The notes below the pieces were generated by a model, which made no database searches, was not told the DNA's origin, and saw only the letters and a program-made list of their open reading frames with translations. 64,000 nt of DNA from Chloroflexi bacterium TSY (lineage in GTDB: Bacteria > Chloroflexota > Anaerolineae > Caldilineales > Caldilineaceae): assembly GCA_019217005.1 (NCBI GenBank), contig JAHBNG010000055.1, forward strand, positions 1 to 64,000, written 5' to 3'. Every line of letters starts with the position of its first letter. The stretch's first letter is position 1. Made by a program: the position numbers and the translations under genes. Below are positions 35,052 to 43,944 of the stretch, piece after piece.

Positions 35052-36131
35052 TCATACATACTGAGGAATCGCCACCTGCCCACCCCCTTGGTCAGCCGAC
35101 TGCAACGCACAGATGCCAGCTGCAATCGATCTTGCCGCCTCACGAGGGCCAATCGCTGGTTCACCATCATTTTGAATTGCAGCCAAAAACGCTTGGGCCT
35201 GTTCGATCTCCATTGTCCCGTGACCAAGACTGAAATGGCGGGCAATCTTGGGGTTGTTCCAGTTGGGCAGCGTCACCGGGATCATGCGGCGGGCACCGGA
35301 AAGATGATTGTGGTAGATAAAGTTGACGGTGTCATCGGTGGAACGCCCTTGGTCGCGAGAGCGTTCAAAAGTACCTTGAGCGCCGTAGACCGAATAGTAG
35401 AGACAGTAGGGACGTACCATGCCATATGAGACGGTGACTTTGGCCACGGCACCGGTATTGGCCTTGAAGAGCGCCACGGTGGTATGGGTGGTGCTCCAAC
35501 GAGATTGTTGGGTGGCATGGTAAGCCTGAGCTTCCACAAAACGCACGCTCATCAACCAACGCAAGGTATCGATGGCGTGAGGACCCCCTCCAAGCAGCGT
35601 TGTTTGAGGTGTGGCAGGGTGGATGCGCCAGTGGTCAGATAGACGATGGTTGACAATGTCGCCCATCTCATGCAAATATTTACCCTCTCCGCTAAAGACT
35701 TCACCGAGCTCGCCATGGGCAATCATGCGATGAATGTCTTGCAGACAAAAAGCATAGCGCACCTGGTTGCCCATGTGGTACTTTAAGCCAGTACGATCGG
35801 TCAACTCGATGATGCGCCGACACTCTTCTAAGGTCGTCGCCATGGGGATTTCTGAGAGGACGTGCTTGCCCGCTTCCAATGCCATGATGGCGTGTTGTCC
35901 ATGGAGATGGTCGGGCGTGGCTACGACGACGATCTCTACTTCTTTGTCAGCCAGCAGCTCTTCGTAATCGCTGTATTGGCGTTCCACTTCGAACTGATGA
36001 GCGACACGCTCGCGCAAATCCGCATCTATGTCGCAGACGGCCACGACGCGGCTGCCTTCAATTGCTTGAAAGGCTTGGAGGTGAGATTTGCCTTGGCCTA
36101 AACCGAGAATGCCGACGCCGTATTCTATCAT
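35052..36131 (-). CDS. Gfo/Idh/MocA-family oxidoreductase
   Basis: 359 aa. The Rossmann fold begins GVGILGLGQGKSHLQAF, the VVATPDHLHGQHAIMALEAG strand and LSEIPMA (equivalent of the E-K-P motif, with Ile for Lys) follow, and the C-terminal sheet domain carries GGGPHAIDTLRWL, containing the likely catalytic His/Asp pair. Family members oxidise or reduce sugars and inositols with NAD(P). It is the last gene of the sugar ABC operon (50 nt after the permease stop), so it probably processes the imported sugar. Confidence 0.85.
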   Translation of the reverse strand: MIEYGVGILGLGQGKSHLQAFQAIEGSRVVAVCDIDADLRERVAHQFEVERQYSDYEELLADKEVEIVVVATPDHLHGQHAIMALEAGKHVLSEIPMATTLEECRRIIELTDRTGLKYHMGNQVRYAFCLQDIHRMIAHGELGEVFSGEGKYLHEMGDIVNHRLSDHWRIHPATPQTTLLGGGPHAIDTLRWLMSVRFVEAQAYHATQQSRWSTTHTTVALFKANTGAVAKVTVSYGMVRPYCLYYSVYGAQGTFERSRDQGRSTDDTVNFIYHNHLSGARRMIPVTLPNWNNPKIARHFSLGHGTMEIEQAQAFLAAIQNDGEPAIGPREAARSIAAGICALQSADQGGGQVAIPQYV

Positions 36132-36180
36132 AAGATGTTCTTATAATGATTGGATTCCATTCTCTCTATCCGCAACGGGA

Positions 36181-37083
36181 TTAACCTTTGATCCCCGTCA
36201 TGACAACACCTTTAATAAAGTATCGCTGGAGAGCAAAAAAGATGACAATGGAGGGGAGCATGCCCATGAGCGAACCAGCCATCAGCAAATGCTCTGTGGC
36301 CTTACCACGCAGACTAAAGCTACCACCGAGCGTGCTGCGTAGCGAGAGCAAACCAGTGGTAATAGTATAGTTCTCCTGGCTGGTTAGGTAGATCAGCGGC
36401 CCCATCAGATCATTCCAAAGAAATTGGAACCAGAGGATAGAGAGTGTGATCACAACCGGCATAGAAAGTGGTATCAGGATAGTAAGGTAATAACGAAGTG
36501 GTCCGCAACCATCAATTTTGGCTGCATCATTGAGGTCTTTGGGGATGCTTGCAAAGAATTGGCGAAAGAGAAAGATCGAAAATGCTCCTCCCCCAAAATA
36601 ATGTGGAACAATCAGCGGCAGAAAGGTGTTCCCCCACCCTAAAATATTGACAAAGAGAATGTAAGTTGGAATCAAGGTCACTTCGGCAGGGAGCACCATA
36701 GTGGCAAGTAAAATAACAAACAGGGTGTTTCGACCCCGAAAGCGAAATGACGAAAAACCATATCCCACAAAGGAAGCAGAAATCAGGCCACCGACAGACC
36801 CTGCCAACGTAATAATTGCTGTGTTCCATACATAGCGAAAGAAGGGCACCACCTGCCCGACTTCGACAAAGTTCGTCCACTGTGGTTGAGGTGGATAGAG
36901 CAGCGGAGGAATTAATTGAAGCTCATTTGGACGCTTAAGCGCCCCCACAATGGCCCAATAGAGCGGGAAGAAGAAAATGACCGCCAACACAACTGTCAAT
37001 ACTGTTGCCCCAATATTAAAGCCATCAACGCGCCTATTTTGGATGCGTGAAGATTGTTGTTCTGCCTCCGTGATCGCGGCCAT
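36181..37083 (-). CDS. sugar ABC transporter permease (CUT1, MalG/UgpE type)
   Basis: 300 aa with six hydrophobic helices and the EAA loop DLNDAAKIDGCGPLRYYLTI that contacts the ATPase. It ends in the family-typical ...LQRYFIKGVVMTGIKG. It lies 28 nt after the partner permease and 49 nt before the oxidoreductase. No ATP-binding subunit is in the operon, so a shared MsmK/UgpC-like ATPase elsewhere is implied. Confidence 0.9.
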   Translation of the reverse strand: MAAITEAEQQSSRIQNRRVDGFNIGATVLTVVLAVIFFFPLYWAIVGALKRPNELQLIPPLLYPPQPQWTNFVEVGQVVPFFRYVWNTAIITLAGSVGGLISASFVGYGFSSFRFRGRNTLFVILLATMVLPAEVTLIPTYILFVNILGWGNTFLPLIVPHYFGGGAFSIFLFRQFFASIPKDLNDAAKIDGCGPLRYYLTILIPLSMPVVITLSILWFQFLWNDLMGPLIYLTSQENYTITTGLLSLRSTLGGSFSLRGKATEHLLMAGSLMGMLPSIVIFFALQRYFIKGVVMTGIKG

Positions 37084-37111
37084 AGCTATCCTTTAAAATT
37101 CGAGAAACCGT

Positions 37112-38080
37112 CTAAAAGTTTGCCGTATCCGATTCATAGTAGACCCAGCTACGCGCCAGCCGCAACTGGAAGATGGTAAAGAGCATGACGATGAGAAACA
37201 GAATCCATGCCAAAGCCGACGCATATCCCATCTTGAGATATTGAAAGAAGGTTTGGAAGAGATAGAGTACATAAAAGTAGCTGGCATAGTAAGGTCCGCC
37301 GCCTGTGGCGACATAGGCCGCGGTAAAGATTTTAAACGCCGCAATCAGACCGGTCACCAGGTTGAAGAAGATCGTGGGGCTGAGCAGCGGAATCGTGATG
37401 TGCCAAAATTTGCGCATACGATTTGCACCATCCACCTCTGCGGCTTCGTAGAGTTCGGTTGGAATGTTTTACAAACCCGCCAAAAAGATAATCATTGTGG
37501 CACCACCCGCACTCCAAAGGGTGAGCAGGACAAAGGTCGGTTTCACCCAGGCCACCGAGTTGAACCATCCCGGCCCCTTAATGCCAAAGTTGGCCAAGAT
37601 GCCGTTGATGAGACCATACTCTGGCTGAAATAGATAGCCAAAGAGGAATGCCGTCACCACGGCCGGCACAATCGAAGGAATGTAGTAAATTGTCCGCCAA
37701 ATTGCCCGGCCCGCAAGCTTGCGATCCAAGAGCAGGGCAAGGAAAAGTGAAAGCACCAGGCTCAATGGAACCGCCATCAGAACATAATAGGTCGTGTTCC
37801 ACAAGGATGTAGGGAATAGATCGTCCTGCGTAAAAGCCTGCACGTAATTTTTCATGCCGATCCAGCGAGCAGGAAGTGGGAACTCATAACGAGTAAAGCT
37901 CCAATAGAGCGAAATCAGCATCGGACCCAGGGTGAAGATTAAGAATCCCAGTACCCAAGGCAGAATGAAAAAATATCCCCACATTTCCTCAATGCGTGCA
38001 ATGCGACTCAGTTTGTTCCGTTGCGCTCTGCCGCGTCGATTAAATCGACCAATCATCTGACTCGATCCGGCTTGTGCCAT
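37112..38080 (-). pseudogene. sugar ABC permease (CUT1, MalF/UgpA type) with one in-frame TAA
   Basis: 322-codon gene with a stop at 37469-37471. The frame is otherwise open and continuous: ...TMIIFLAGL-stop-NIPTELYEAAEVDGANRM.... In the homologous permease at 42436-43344 the same site reads LAGLQGIPTDLYEAAEVDGA, so the TAA replaces a CAA (Gln) just before the EAA loop. All other parts are normal: six helices, WRTIYYIPSIVPAVVTAFLF, end in ...SWVYYESD. Either the transporter is inactivated by one substitution or this is a base-call error. Confidence 0.8.
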
Positions 38081-38107
38081 GATTCGATTATCCTATTAGC
38101 CCAACTT

Positions 38108-39442
38108 TTACGCTTCACCCGGTTTGGGTTGATCCAAAACCGCCTGCGTGGCTTCCTGGGCTTGGGCGCAACCATCTTCCACGGTCAGTTCATCCAACCA
38201 GATAGCGGAATAGATCTGCTGGATGGCATTCTTTGCCTCGGCCAATCGTCCATTGGCAGGCATCGGCATGGGTTGAACAACCTGCAATAGATCAAAGTGA
38301 GGTCTAACTAACGGATCGTCAATCAGTACCGGATCTTCCCAGACATCTGAGCGCAATCCTGGCTCACCAATCCGGGAAACATTTTCGATGCCAATCTCTT
38401 TGCTACAGATAAATTTCTGCCACAGCCAGGTCTCATGCTTGTGCTCGCTGGAACTCAAAATTGGGAAGATATTGACACCGGCGAAGCCTCCCCGTTTCCC
38501 TGAAGGTCCAATTGGACCGGTCGCCAATTTCATCGTTGCATCATCTGATGTTGCATCGCCCAGGTAAGAACCTTCCCAGATGCCGGAAAGAACCATTGCC
38601 ACTTTACGGGAGGACCACAACTCAACCCGACTGGAGAAGCTAGGATTGGATAGCGCTACTTTATGTTCATTCATGGCGTCCCGTATCCACTTCACGCCCG
38701 CGATCGTGTTCTCATCATCGTACATAGCCTGCGTGCCTTCATCGTTTAGTGGCCAACCACCAAATGCCGAGATGGGCGTCAAGCTGGCCTCAAAATAGGG
38801 CGCAACCCATAAACCGTAGACGTCGATCTGATCCCCATTACGCTGGGTGAGTTCCAGTGCCGCCGTAATCACATCATCATAAGTCCATTCATCGGTCGGT
38901 TCAGCCACCCCTGCTTCCTCGAAAAGCTCCGGCTGATAATAGAGCCCCGACCAGCCAGGGTGTCCGTTGACCGGTAAGGCGTAGAGCTTGCCCTCAATGC
39001 GACACGATTCAATGGCCCCATCAAAATAGACTGAGAGATCATATCCGTCCTGTTCGACAAAGTCATCCAGCGGGTGAAAGACATTGCGGAGGACCAGATC
39101 GACAATTCCCCAGTGCGTTGCCGAACGGTAACAATCACCGGCTGTTCCCGATGCCAGCCGCGTGATCAACGTGGTGGCATAGTCTTCCGGCATTACCTCA
39201 ATTTTTACCGTGATGTTGGGATTCTCCTCGTGGAAACGCTCAGCCAGATCATTGCGGAAATCAACATCTTGAGGAATGTTGCGATCAAAGTGGGTAATCT
39301 CTACTGTTTCGGCGGAGACGCTGCCTTCGCTTGCCGTACTCCCACCTGGAGCTGCCGGCGTACAAGCAGCCAGCCAAACTGCGCCGACACTGGCAGAAGC
39401 GACTGTTAAAAATTGACGGCGTGAGATTTTCTCGTGATTCAT
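38108..39442 (-). CDS. sugar ABC transporter substrate-binding lipoprotein (Tat-type signal)
   Basis: 444 aa extracellular-solute-binding protein (family 1). The N-terminus has the twin-arginine motif SRRQFLTVAS and lipobox LAACT. The mature part has GTAGDCYRSATHWGIVDL, AIESCRIEGKLYALPVNGHP and a C-terminal lobe typical of CUT1 binding proteins. The start at 39442 has AAGGAG 7 nt upstream. It is the first gene of the operon, 27 nt before the permease. The specific sugar is not deducible. Confidence 0.9.
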   Translation of the reverse strand: MNHEKISRRQFLTVASASVGAVWLAACTPAAPGGSTASEGSVSAETVEITHFDRNIPQDVDFRNDLAERFHEENPNITVKIEVMPEDYATTLITRLASGTAGDCYRSATHWGIVDLVLRNVFHPLDDFVEQDGYDLSVYFDGAIESCRIEGKLYALPVNGHPGWSGLYYQPELFEEAGVAEPTDEWTYDDVITAALELTQRNGDQIDVYGLWVAPYFEASLTPISAFGGWPLNDEGTQAMYDDENTIAGVKWIRDAMNEHKVALSNPSFSSRVELWSSRKVAMVLSGIWEGSYLGDATSDDATMKLATGPIGPSGKRGGFAGVNIFPILSSSEHKHETWLWQKFICSKEIGIENVSRIGEPGLRSDVWEDPVLIDDPLVRPHFDLLQVVQPMPMPANGRLAEAKNAIQQIYSAIWLDELTVEDGCAQAQEATQAVLDQPKPGEA

Positions 39443-39511
39443 GGGTTTCTCCTTTGGTATGTTGAGTACTGTCATAAATTTATTGGTTCTTCCGGAATAG
39501 AGGGGGCGGAA

Positions 39512-41146
39512 CTTCCCGGACACGCTTTGTATGTAATGGCAGTTCCAAAAGGGCGCGTTGAAGAAGAACTGATAGAGAGAACCAGCAGCGTGTTATGTCA
39601 ACATATAGATGAGGACAAAGGCAAGGAACCCAAAGGCGATACATAGTAAAAAATTAGAAGCAATTAAGCGATAGGTTGGCGACGATGGGCTCGTTGCTGC
39701 AAATGGAAAGATTCATCATAAGGTTTCTTGTCTTGCCACAATTTCCAAATGATGCAAATCCAGCGATTAGCGAGAGTGCGATCAGCATGACTCTTTTTTG
39801 AGACCGCGTTGGCGAGCGGCGGTGTAAAAAGCAGCGGCCCAAGAAGACTCTTTGCGGGAGCAGCGAGCAAATTGCTGAGTAAAATAACGAAAGTCGTGAT
39901 CGCAAGCTCTGCGGAAATGAACGGTTCTGACTTTGCCACTTTGTTTGGTGACAGGACAGGTTCCCGCCAGAGACTGAAGGCTCATGGGAGAGGGAAAGCG
40001 TTTCCTGTCTTCGCCAAACTTGACCAGAAGACTGGGAGCTAAAAGCTGGCCAGCACCAGGTAAAGAAGCAAAGATATGCTGATCCGGATGTTGCAGAAAA
40101 AAGTGACTGTAACTGGTCAAGGGTCTCTTGTTCATAGCGCAGTGCAAGCAAAAGACATTCAGCCAGCTGAAGAGCTTCTCGTTGATACGCTGGCACAAAT
40201 GCAGGAGCTGATGTGGGATAAGTGGCGGTTAACTTATCATAACAAGTGACCCATTTACGGGGTTGCGTATGTCGGTGCTGCTTGAGAAACTCTTGGAAGC
40301 CTTCATAGGTGGAGTTGCGCACATGCTCTGGCGTTGGATAGGTCAGAACCAGGTGGCAGGCAATCCGAGAAGGCCAGTTGCTGAAGACCTCAAGCAGCGC
40401 CGGATGGTAACGCAACAGGCAAGCGCGCAGACGGTTGGATAAGGCCACAGTCTCTTTGGTCCAGTATTGTGTGGCACTGCTGACCACTCGCATCTGCTGG
40501 AGTAATTCACTGCCAGGTGACCAAGGATAAAATCGATGGACATCGGTCCGCAACAAATCTGCTATCACATAGGCATCACTCTTATCATTATGCGCACCAC
40601 TTTGACTATAGCGCTCCCGACTCTTGTTCACCACATTCGGCGGCACCACATAGACATTCTTGTACCCGCTCGACCAGAGATAATCAATCAGCAAATTATG
40701 CGCTGTTTCCAGTCCCACTGTCACTTCATCATGGCTCGCTCCTGTCTTCTTTCTCATTTCTTCAATTTGGCGAAATCCCTTCTGGCTATGCTCTATCTGC
40801 GCATAGCCCAGCGCTCGTCCTGTCTCATCCAACATCATCACATCATGTTTCTTTTCACTCCAGTCGATTCCCATTTTCACTTTCATCTTGGACCTCCTCT
40901 CCCGTATCGCCTGAGCTCCTCAACTTTGGACGCTGTTTTCCGTTTTCCTGTTATGGCACTCGAGGTGCTGCACGCTTTCGACGTTGCACGGCGTCGACCT
41001 GGCGGACTGTCCGGGAAGGGCGGTCGCACCGCTCGAAGAGGTTGGTCCTTTTTGCCAGGTCGAGAGTCCAATAAGTTTCGGCTTTCCTTGCTTTTGCCTT
41101 CCCTTATTTTATCTCCCTTTCCTATATTACCTAACAGGAAGAGGTC
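39512..41146 (-). mobile_element. IS110-family element, copy 2 (decayed)
   Basis: It shares both ends and the upstream RNA region with copy 1 (29368-31127) but is clearly diverged in sequence, so the two are separate arrivals rather than a recent duplication. It sits between the two sugar ABC cassettes. The 290 bases after it (41147-41436) hold no gene. Confidence 0.75.
39664..40886 (-). pseudogene. IS110 recombinase with two frameshifts
   Basis: The start MKVKMGIDWSEKKHD at 40886 has GAGGAGG 6 nt upstream, exactly as in copy 1. The acidic motifs GIDWS, GLETAHN and HNDKSDAYVIADL are present. The frame is lost near 40100 in a run of six T (copy 1 has five), where SLF is followed by the wrong frame. 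The second frame carries SLPGAGQLLAPSLLVKFGED and GTCPVTKQSGK. A third frame gives the end SHADRTLANRWICIIWKLWQ. The protein is probably not made in full. Confidence 0.8.
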
Positions 41147-41148
41147 AG
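40905..41148 (-). ncRNA. candidate IS110 bridge RNA, copy 2
   Basis: Homologous to 30905-31125. The closing stem is CGACCTGGC (40995-41003)/GCCAGGTCG (41054-41062), covarying with copy 1 at three pairs. The second hairpin GCAC-TCGAG-GTGC also shows a compensated change. TGTCCGGGAAGGG (41008-41020) is conserved and complementary to 11 nt at this element's left end (39512-39522). The loop between CGACG and CGTCG, and the segment GCTCGAAGAGGTT, differ from copy 1, as guide loops would. Confidence 0.65.
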
Positions 41149-41436
41149 GCATGAGGTCGTCAACGAGACTCTTCTTTACCTCTTCCGGGAAGTTCGGGGC
41201 ACTTCTTTGTCAACCCCCTGAGTTCCTGAAGAGCCATTTATTTTCATTTATGAACGAAGTAAAACAGAGAAAGTATTTGGAGACGGATTGATTGAATGTT
41301 CAGGGTCTAATCCGTGTGTGACCGTATAAATCCGTCTCCTATTTCTAGCTTCTTTCTTGGTTTCACTGAGTATAACTTTGCGAGTGGACCACTCTCTGAC
41401 CTTATTTTAGCAAAATTTGACTTGGCAAGCGAATGT

Positions 41437-42315
41437 TCACCCTTTGAGTCCCGTAAAAACAATCCCCTGAATAAAATAGCGCTGGGCCACCGCATACAAC
41501 ACAATACAGGGTGCGGTGACCATCACGCTGGCCGCCATGAGCAGATTCCATTGGGTGGTCTGATAGCTGCGGAAGAGATTGATGCCCAATGCCAACGTGT
41601 ATTTATTGGTTGTGTTGAGATAGATGAGAGGGTTAAAAAAATCGTTCCAGTGGCCTAAAAAGGTAAAAACCGCAACCACTCCCAAAGCGGGTTTTGCTTG
41701 TGGCAAAATGACGCGCCTATAAATCCCAAAAGTGGTCGCCCCGTCAATGCGCGCCGCGTCGTCCAGATCAAGGGGGAGACGCATATAAAATTGACGGAGC
41801 AAAAAGACATAGAATGCGCCGCCTCCCAACCAGTAGGGTAAAATCAACGGAGCGTAAGTGTCCAGCCAACCCAACATGCGAAAGAGCACAAAAGTAGGGA
41901 TGAGGGTGACGTGATAGGGGATCATGATGGTGCTGAGCAGAACCAGAAAGAGCACATCCCGTCCTGGAAAGCGTAAGCGGGCAAAGCCAAAGGCAACGAG
42001 GCTAGCAGCCAGAATCTGTCCTGCCATAGCCAATCCCGTCACCAAAATCGTGTTCCAATAGAAACGCAAAAAAGGAATCTGGTCAAAGACTTTGGTATAG
42101 TTCTCTGGTCGCCAAGGATTAGGAATCCATTGCGGTGGAAAGAGAAAGATGCGCCCACTGTCTTTGAAGCTGGAGGAGAGCAACCAGAGCAGCGGAATGA
42201 GCATGACAACGGCACCAACGATAATCAGGCCATAGATCGCAACAAAATGGAACAGGTTGCGCACTCTGTATGTACTATATCCTATTGCAGATGTTGAAGA
42301 GTCGTTTGCGAGCAT
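41437..42315 (-). CDS. sugar ABC transporter permease (CUT1, MalG/UgpE type), second cassette
   Basis: About 292 aa from the ATG at 42315; the frame is open back to a TTG at 42342. It has six hydrophobic helices, the EAA loop LDLDDAARIDGATTFGIYRR, and the tail AQRYFIQGIVFTGLKG, parallel to the first cassette. A hairpin (42352-42430) separates it from the upstream permease. No ATPase gene is nearby. Confidence 0.88.
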   Translation of the reverse strand: MLANDSSTSAIGYSTYRVRNLFHFVAIYGLIIVGAVVMLIPLLWLLSSSFKDSGRIFLFPPQWIPNPWRPENYTKVFDQIPFLRFYWNTILVTGLAMAGQILAASLVAFGFARLRFPGRDVLFLVLLSTIMIPYHVTLIPTFVLFRMLGWLDTYAPLILPYWLGGGAFYVFLLRQFYMRLPLDLDDAARIDGATTFGIYRRVILPQAKPALGVVAVFTFLGHWNDFFNPLIYLNTTNKYTLALGINLFRSYQTTQWNLLMAASVMVTAPCIVLYAVAQRYFIQGIVFTGLKG

Positions 42316-42351
42316 ATCTACGTTGAATTGGTGAGGCAACAACTAGGTTCT

Positions 42352-42430
42352 GTTGACATTTAGCGTGCGCCCTCAGAGCGATCAGGGATCTAAACATAGA
42401 ATTCTCTGAGGAGGGCTGTCAAATGTCAAC
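42352..42430. repeat. 79-bp imperfect palindrome between two permease genes
   Basis: GTTGACATT...GCCCTCAGAG faces CTCTGAGGAGGGC...AATGTCAAC. It occupies nearly the whole gap of the operon, so it may tune transcript stability or be a small mobile repeat. Confidence 0.5.
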
Positions 42431-42435
42431 GACTC

Positions 42436-43344
42436 CTAACGACGCCCCCGCACTTCTCCTTCATAAAAGACCCATAGCGCAGACGAGCGAATGATCAACG
42501 CTGTCAAGATGAGAATGACCAGAAAGAGAATCCAAGCCAACGCCGCCGCATAGCCCATGCGGAAAAATTTGAAAGCGTTTTGGTAGAGATAGAGCACATA
42601 AAAGAGCGTGGCGTAGCGGGGACCTCCTTGGGTCATGATAAATGGTTGGGCAAAGACTTGGAAGGCGAAGATCATATTCATGATCAGGTTGAAGAAGATC
42701 ACGGGCGTCATCATGGGCAGCGTCACCGCAATAAATTTGGCCCACGCACCCGCTCCATCTACTTCCGCGGCCTCATAGAGATCGGTGGGAATGCCCTGCA
42801 GCCCAGCCAAATAGATGAGCATGGGACCACCAACGCCCCAAAGGCTCATCAGGATCAGCGACGGCAATGCCCAACGACTGTGGCCCAACCAAAGCGGCCC
42901 CTCAATGCCGACGTAGCGCAACAAGGTGTTGAGTAGACCAAATTCCGGATTGAAAATCCAAAGCCAGAGCATGGTACTGGCAATCACAGGCACCAATGTC
43001 GGCACATAGAAAATTGTGCGCCATAGCCCCAACAGCCGCACGCGCTGATTCATCAACATAGCCAAGGCAAACGAAAGAATTAGCCCCAATGGTGTCCCAG
43101 CCACCACGTAGATCGTCGTCACCTTGAGCGATTGCCAGAAAAGGCCATCATTGATGAGCCGATCATAATTCTCGAGCCCAACAAAGACCGGAGGCCGCAC
43201 GACTTCAAAGTCGGTCAGGCTATAGTAAAAGGAAAATATGATGGGTCCAAGTGTGAAGATCAATAGTCCCAGCAGCCAAGGCGAAATGAAGAGATAGCCT
43301 TCCCATGCCTCGCGTCGGGCTTGAGGAGAGGTGTGAGATGTCAC
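42436..43344 (-). CDS. sugar ABC transporter permease (CUT1, MalF/UgpA type), second cassette
   Basis: 302 aa, six helices. WRTIFYVPTLVPVIASTMLW and the EAA loop LYEAAEVDGAGAWAKFIAVT are family-typical, and the tail is SALWVFYEGE. It is intact and serves as the reference for the damaged homologue at 37112-38080. Its binding protein is 600 bp upstream, separated by repeat elements that probably inserted into the operon. Confidence 0.9.
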   Translation of the reverse strand: MTSHTSPQARREAWEGYLFISPWLLGLLIFTLGPIIFSFYYSLTDFEVVRPPVFVGLENYDRLINDGLFWQSLKVTTIYVVAGTPLGLILSFALAMLMNQRVRLLGLWRTIFYVPTLVPVIASTMLWLWIFNPEFGLLNTLLRYVGIEGPLWLGHSRWALPSLILMSLWGVGGPMLIYLAGLQGIPTDLYEAAEVDGAGAWAKFIAVTLPMMTPVIFFNLIMNMIFAFQVFAQPFIMTQGGPRYATLFYVLYLYQNAFKFFRMGYAAALAWILFLVILILTALIIRSSALWVFYEGEVRGRR

Positions 43345-43410
43345 TCGTTGTTGCCCTATTTATGACCGGATGATTAATAGACAAACAGCAAGTTCAAATT
43401 AGGCCGTTCC

Positions 43411-43487
43411 AGGTGACTGTCACTCCCGAAGGGACAGAAAGGGTTGACAAACTTTCGTCCTCGCATGGCCTCAAGTGACAGTCACCT
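43411..43487. repeat. 77-bp REPIN-like element, copy 1
   Basis: It is bounded by AGGTGACTGTCACTCCCGAA and AAGTGACAGTCACCT. Each end is itself a near-palindrome around GTGAC.GTCAC. It is followed 23 nt later by an inverted copy of the same length. Confidence 0.65.
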
Positions 43488-43510
43488 TCCACTGATCTCG
43501 GGTTTGCGGC

Positions 43511-43587
43511 AGGTGACTGTCACTTAACAACCCAGCGGGCGTGAACTTCTCCTGAAACGTGGGAGATTTCGGGAGTGACTGTCACCT
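43511..43587. repeat. 77-bp REPIN-like element, copy 2 (inverted)
   Basis: It has ends AGGTGACTGTCACTT and AGTGACTGTCACCT, also 77 bp. Read in reverse it begins AGGTGACAGTCACTCCCGAA, matching copy 1, while the centre differs. Confidence 0.65.
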
Positions 43588-43663
43588 GCCGCGCGAATGT
43601 GCCTATTCTAATTTGAAATCGCTGATAGACAAAACAAATAGAAGTCGTACAATGCGGAGAAGG

Positions 43664-43865
43664 TGTTCTCTATTACACGCAGTAGACATAATCCTGCATT
43701 TCTCAGTCAAAACAGACTCGAGCGGGCCAAATGGTCCGAGATTCTCTACTGCGTCTTTTTTCGCCATTTGAACGCTCTACCTCTGAGAAATCCTACTGCG
43801 TGTAATCTCTAATGCCGCTTGTTCGCATGAGAGAATGCCGCGCCATACGTGGCGACTCTACCTTT
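43664..43865. repeat. MITE with ATTACACGCAGTAG ends, copy 2
   Basis: The core 43672-43806 is 135 bp, an almost exact reverse complement of 31314-31448, with the same flanking extension containing GCCATACGTGGC. It sits between the binding-protein and permease genes of the second sugar cassette. Together with the 77-bp elements it accounts for most of the 43345-43944 gap. Confidence 0.75.
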
Positions 43866-43944
43866 GTACGGCGTTTATCTGGTTTGTCTATGAGATGACA
43901 AGATGATGGTGATATGTGGTTCATCTTGCGATCTTGTCACTCGG

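Noticed and set aside
37469..37471. Recoded TAA (Gln) by an alternative genetic code
   Set aside because: Other genes in the window end normally at TAA and none needs TAA as Gln; one substitution is simpler.
43411..43587. CRISPR-like array (four repeats with spacers)
   Set aside because: Repeats are 14-mers in alternating orientation with spacings 63, 37 and 63 and no cas genes; they are paired palindromic elements.
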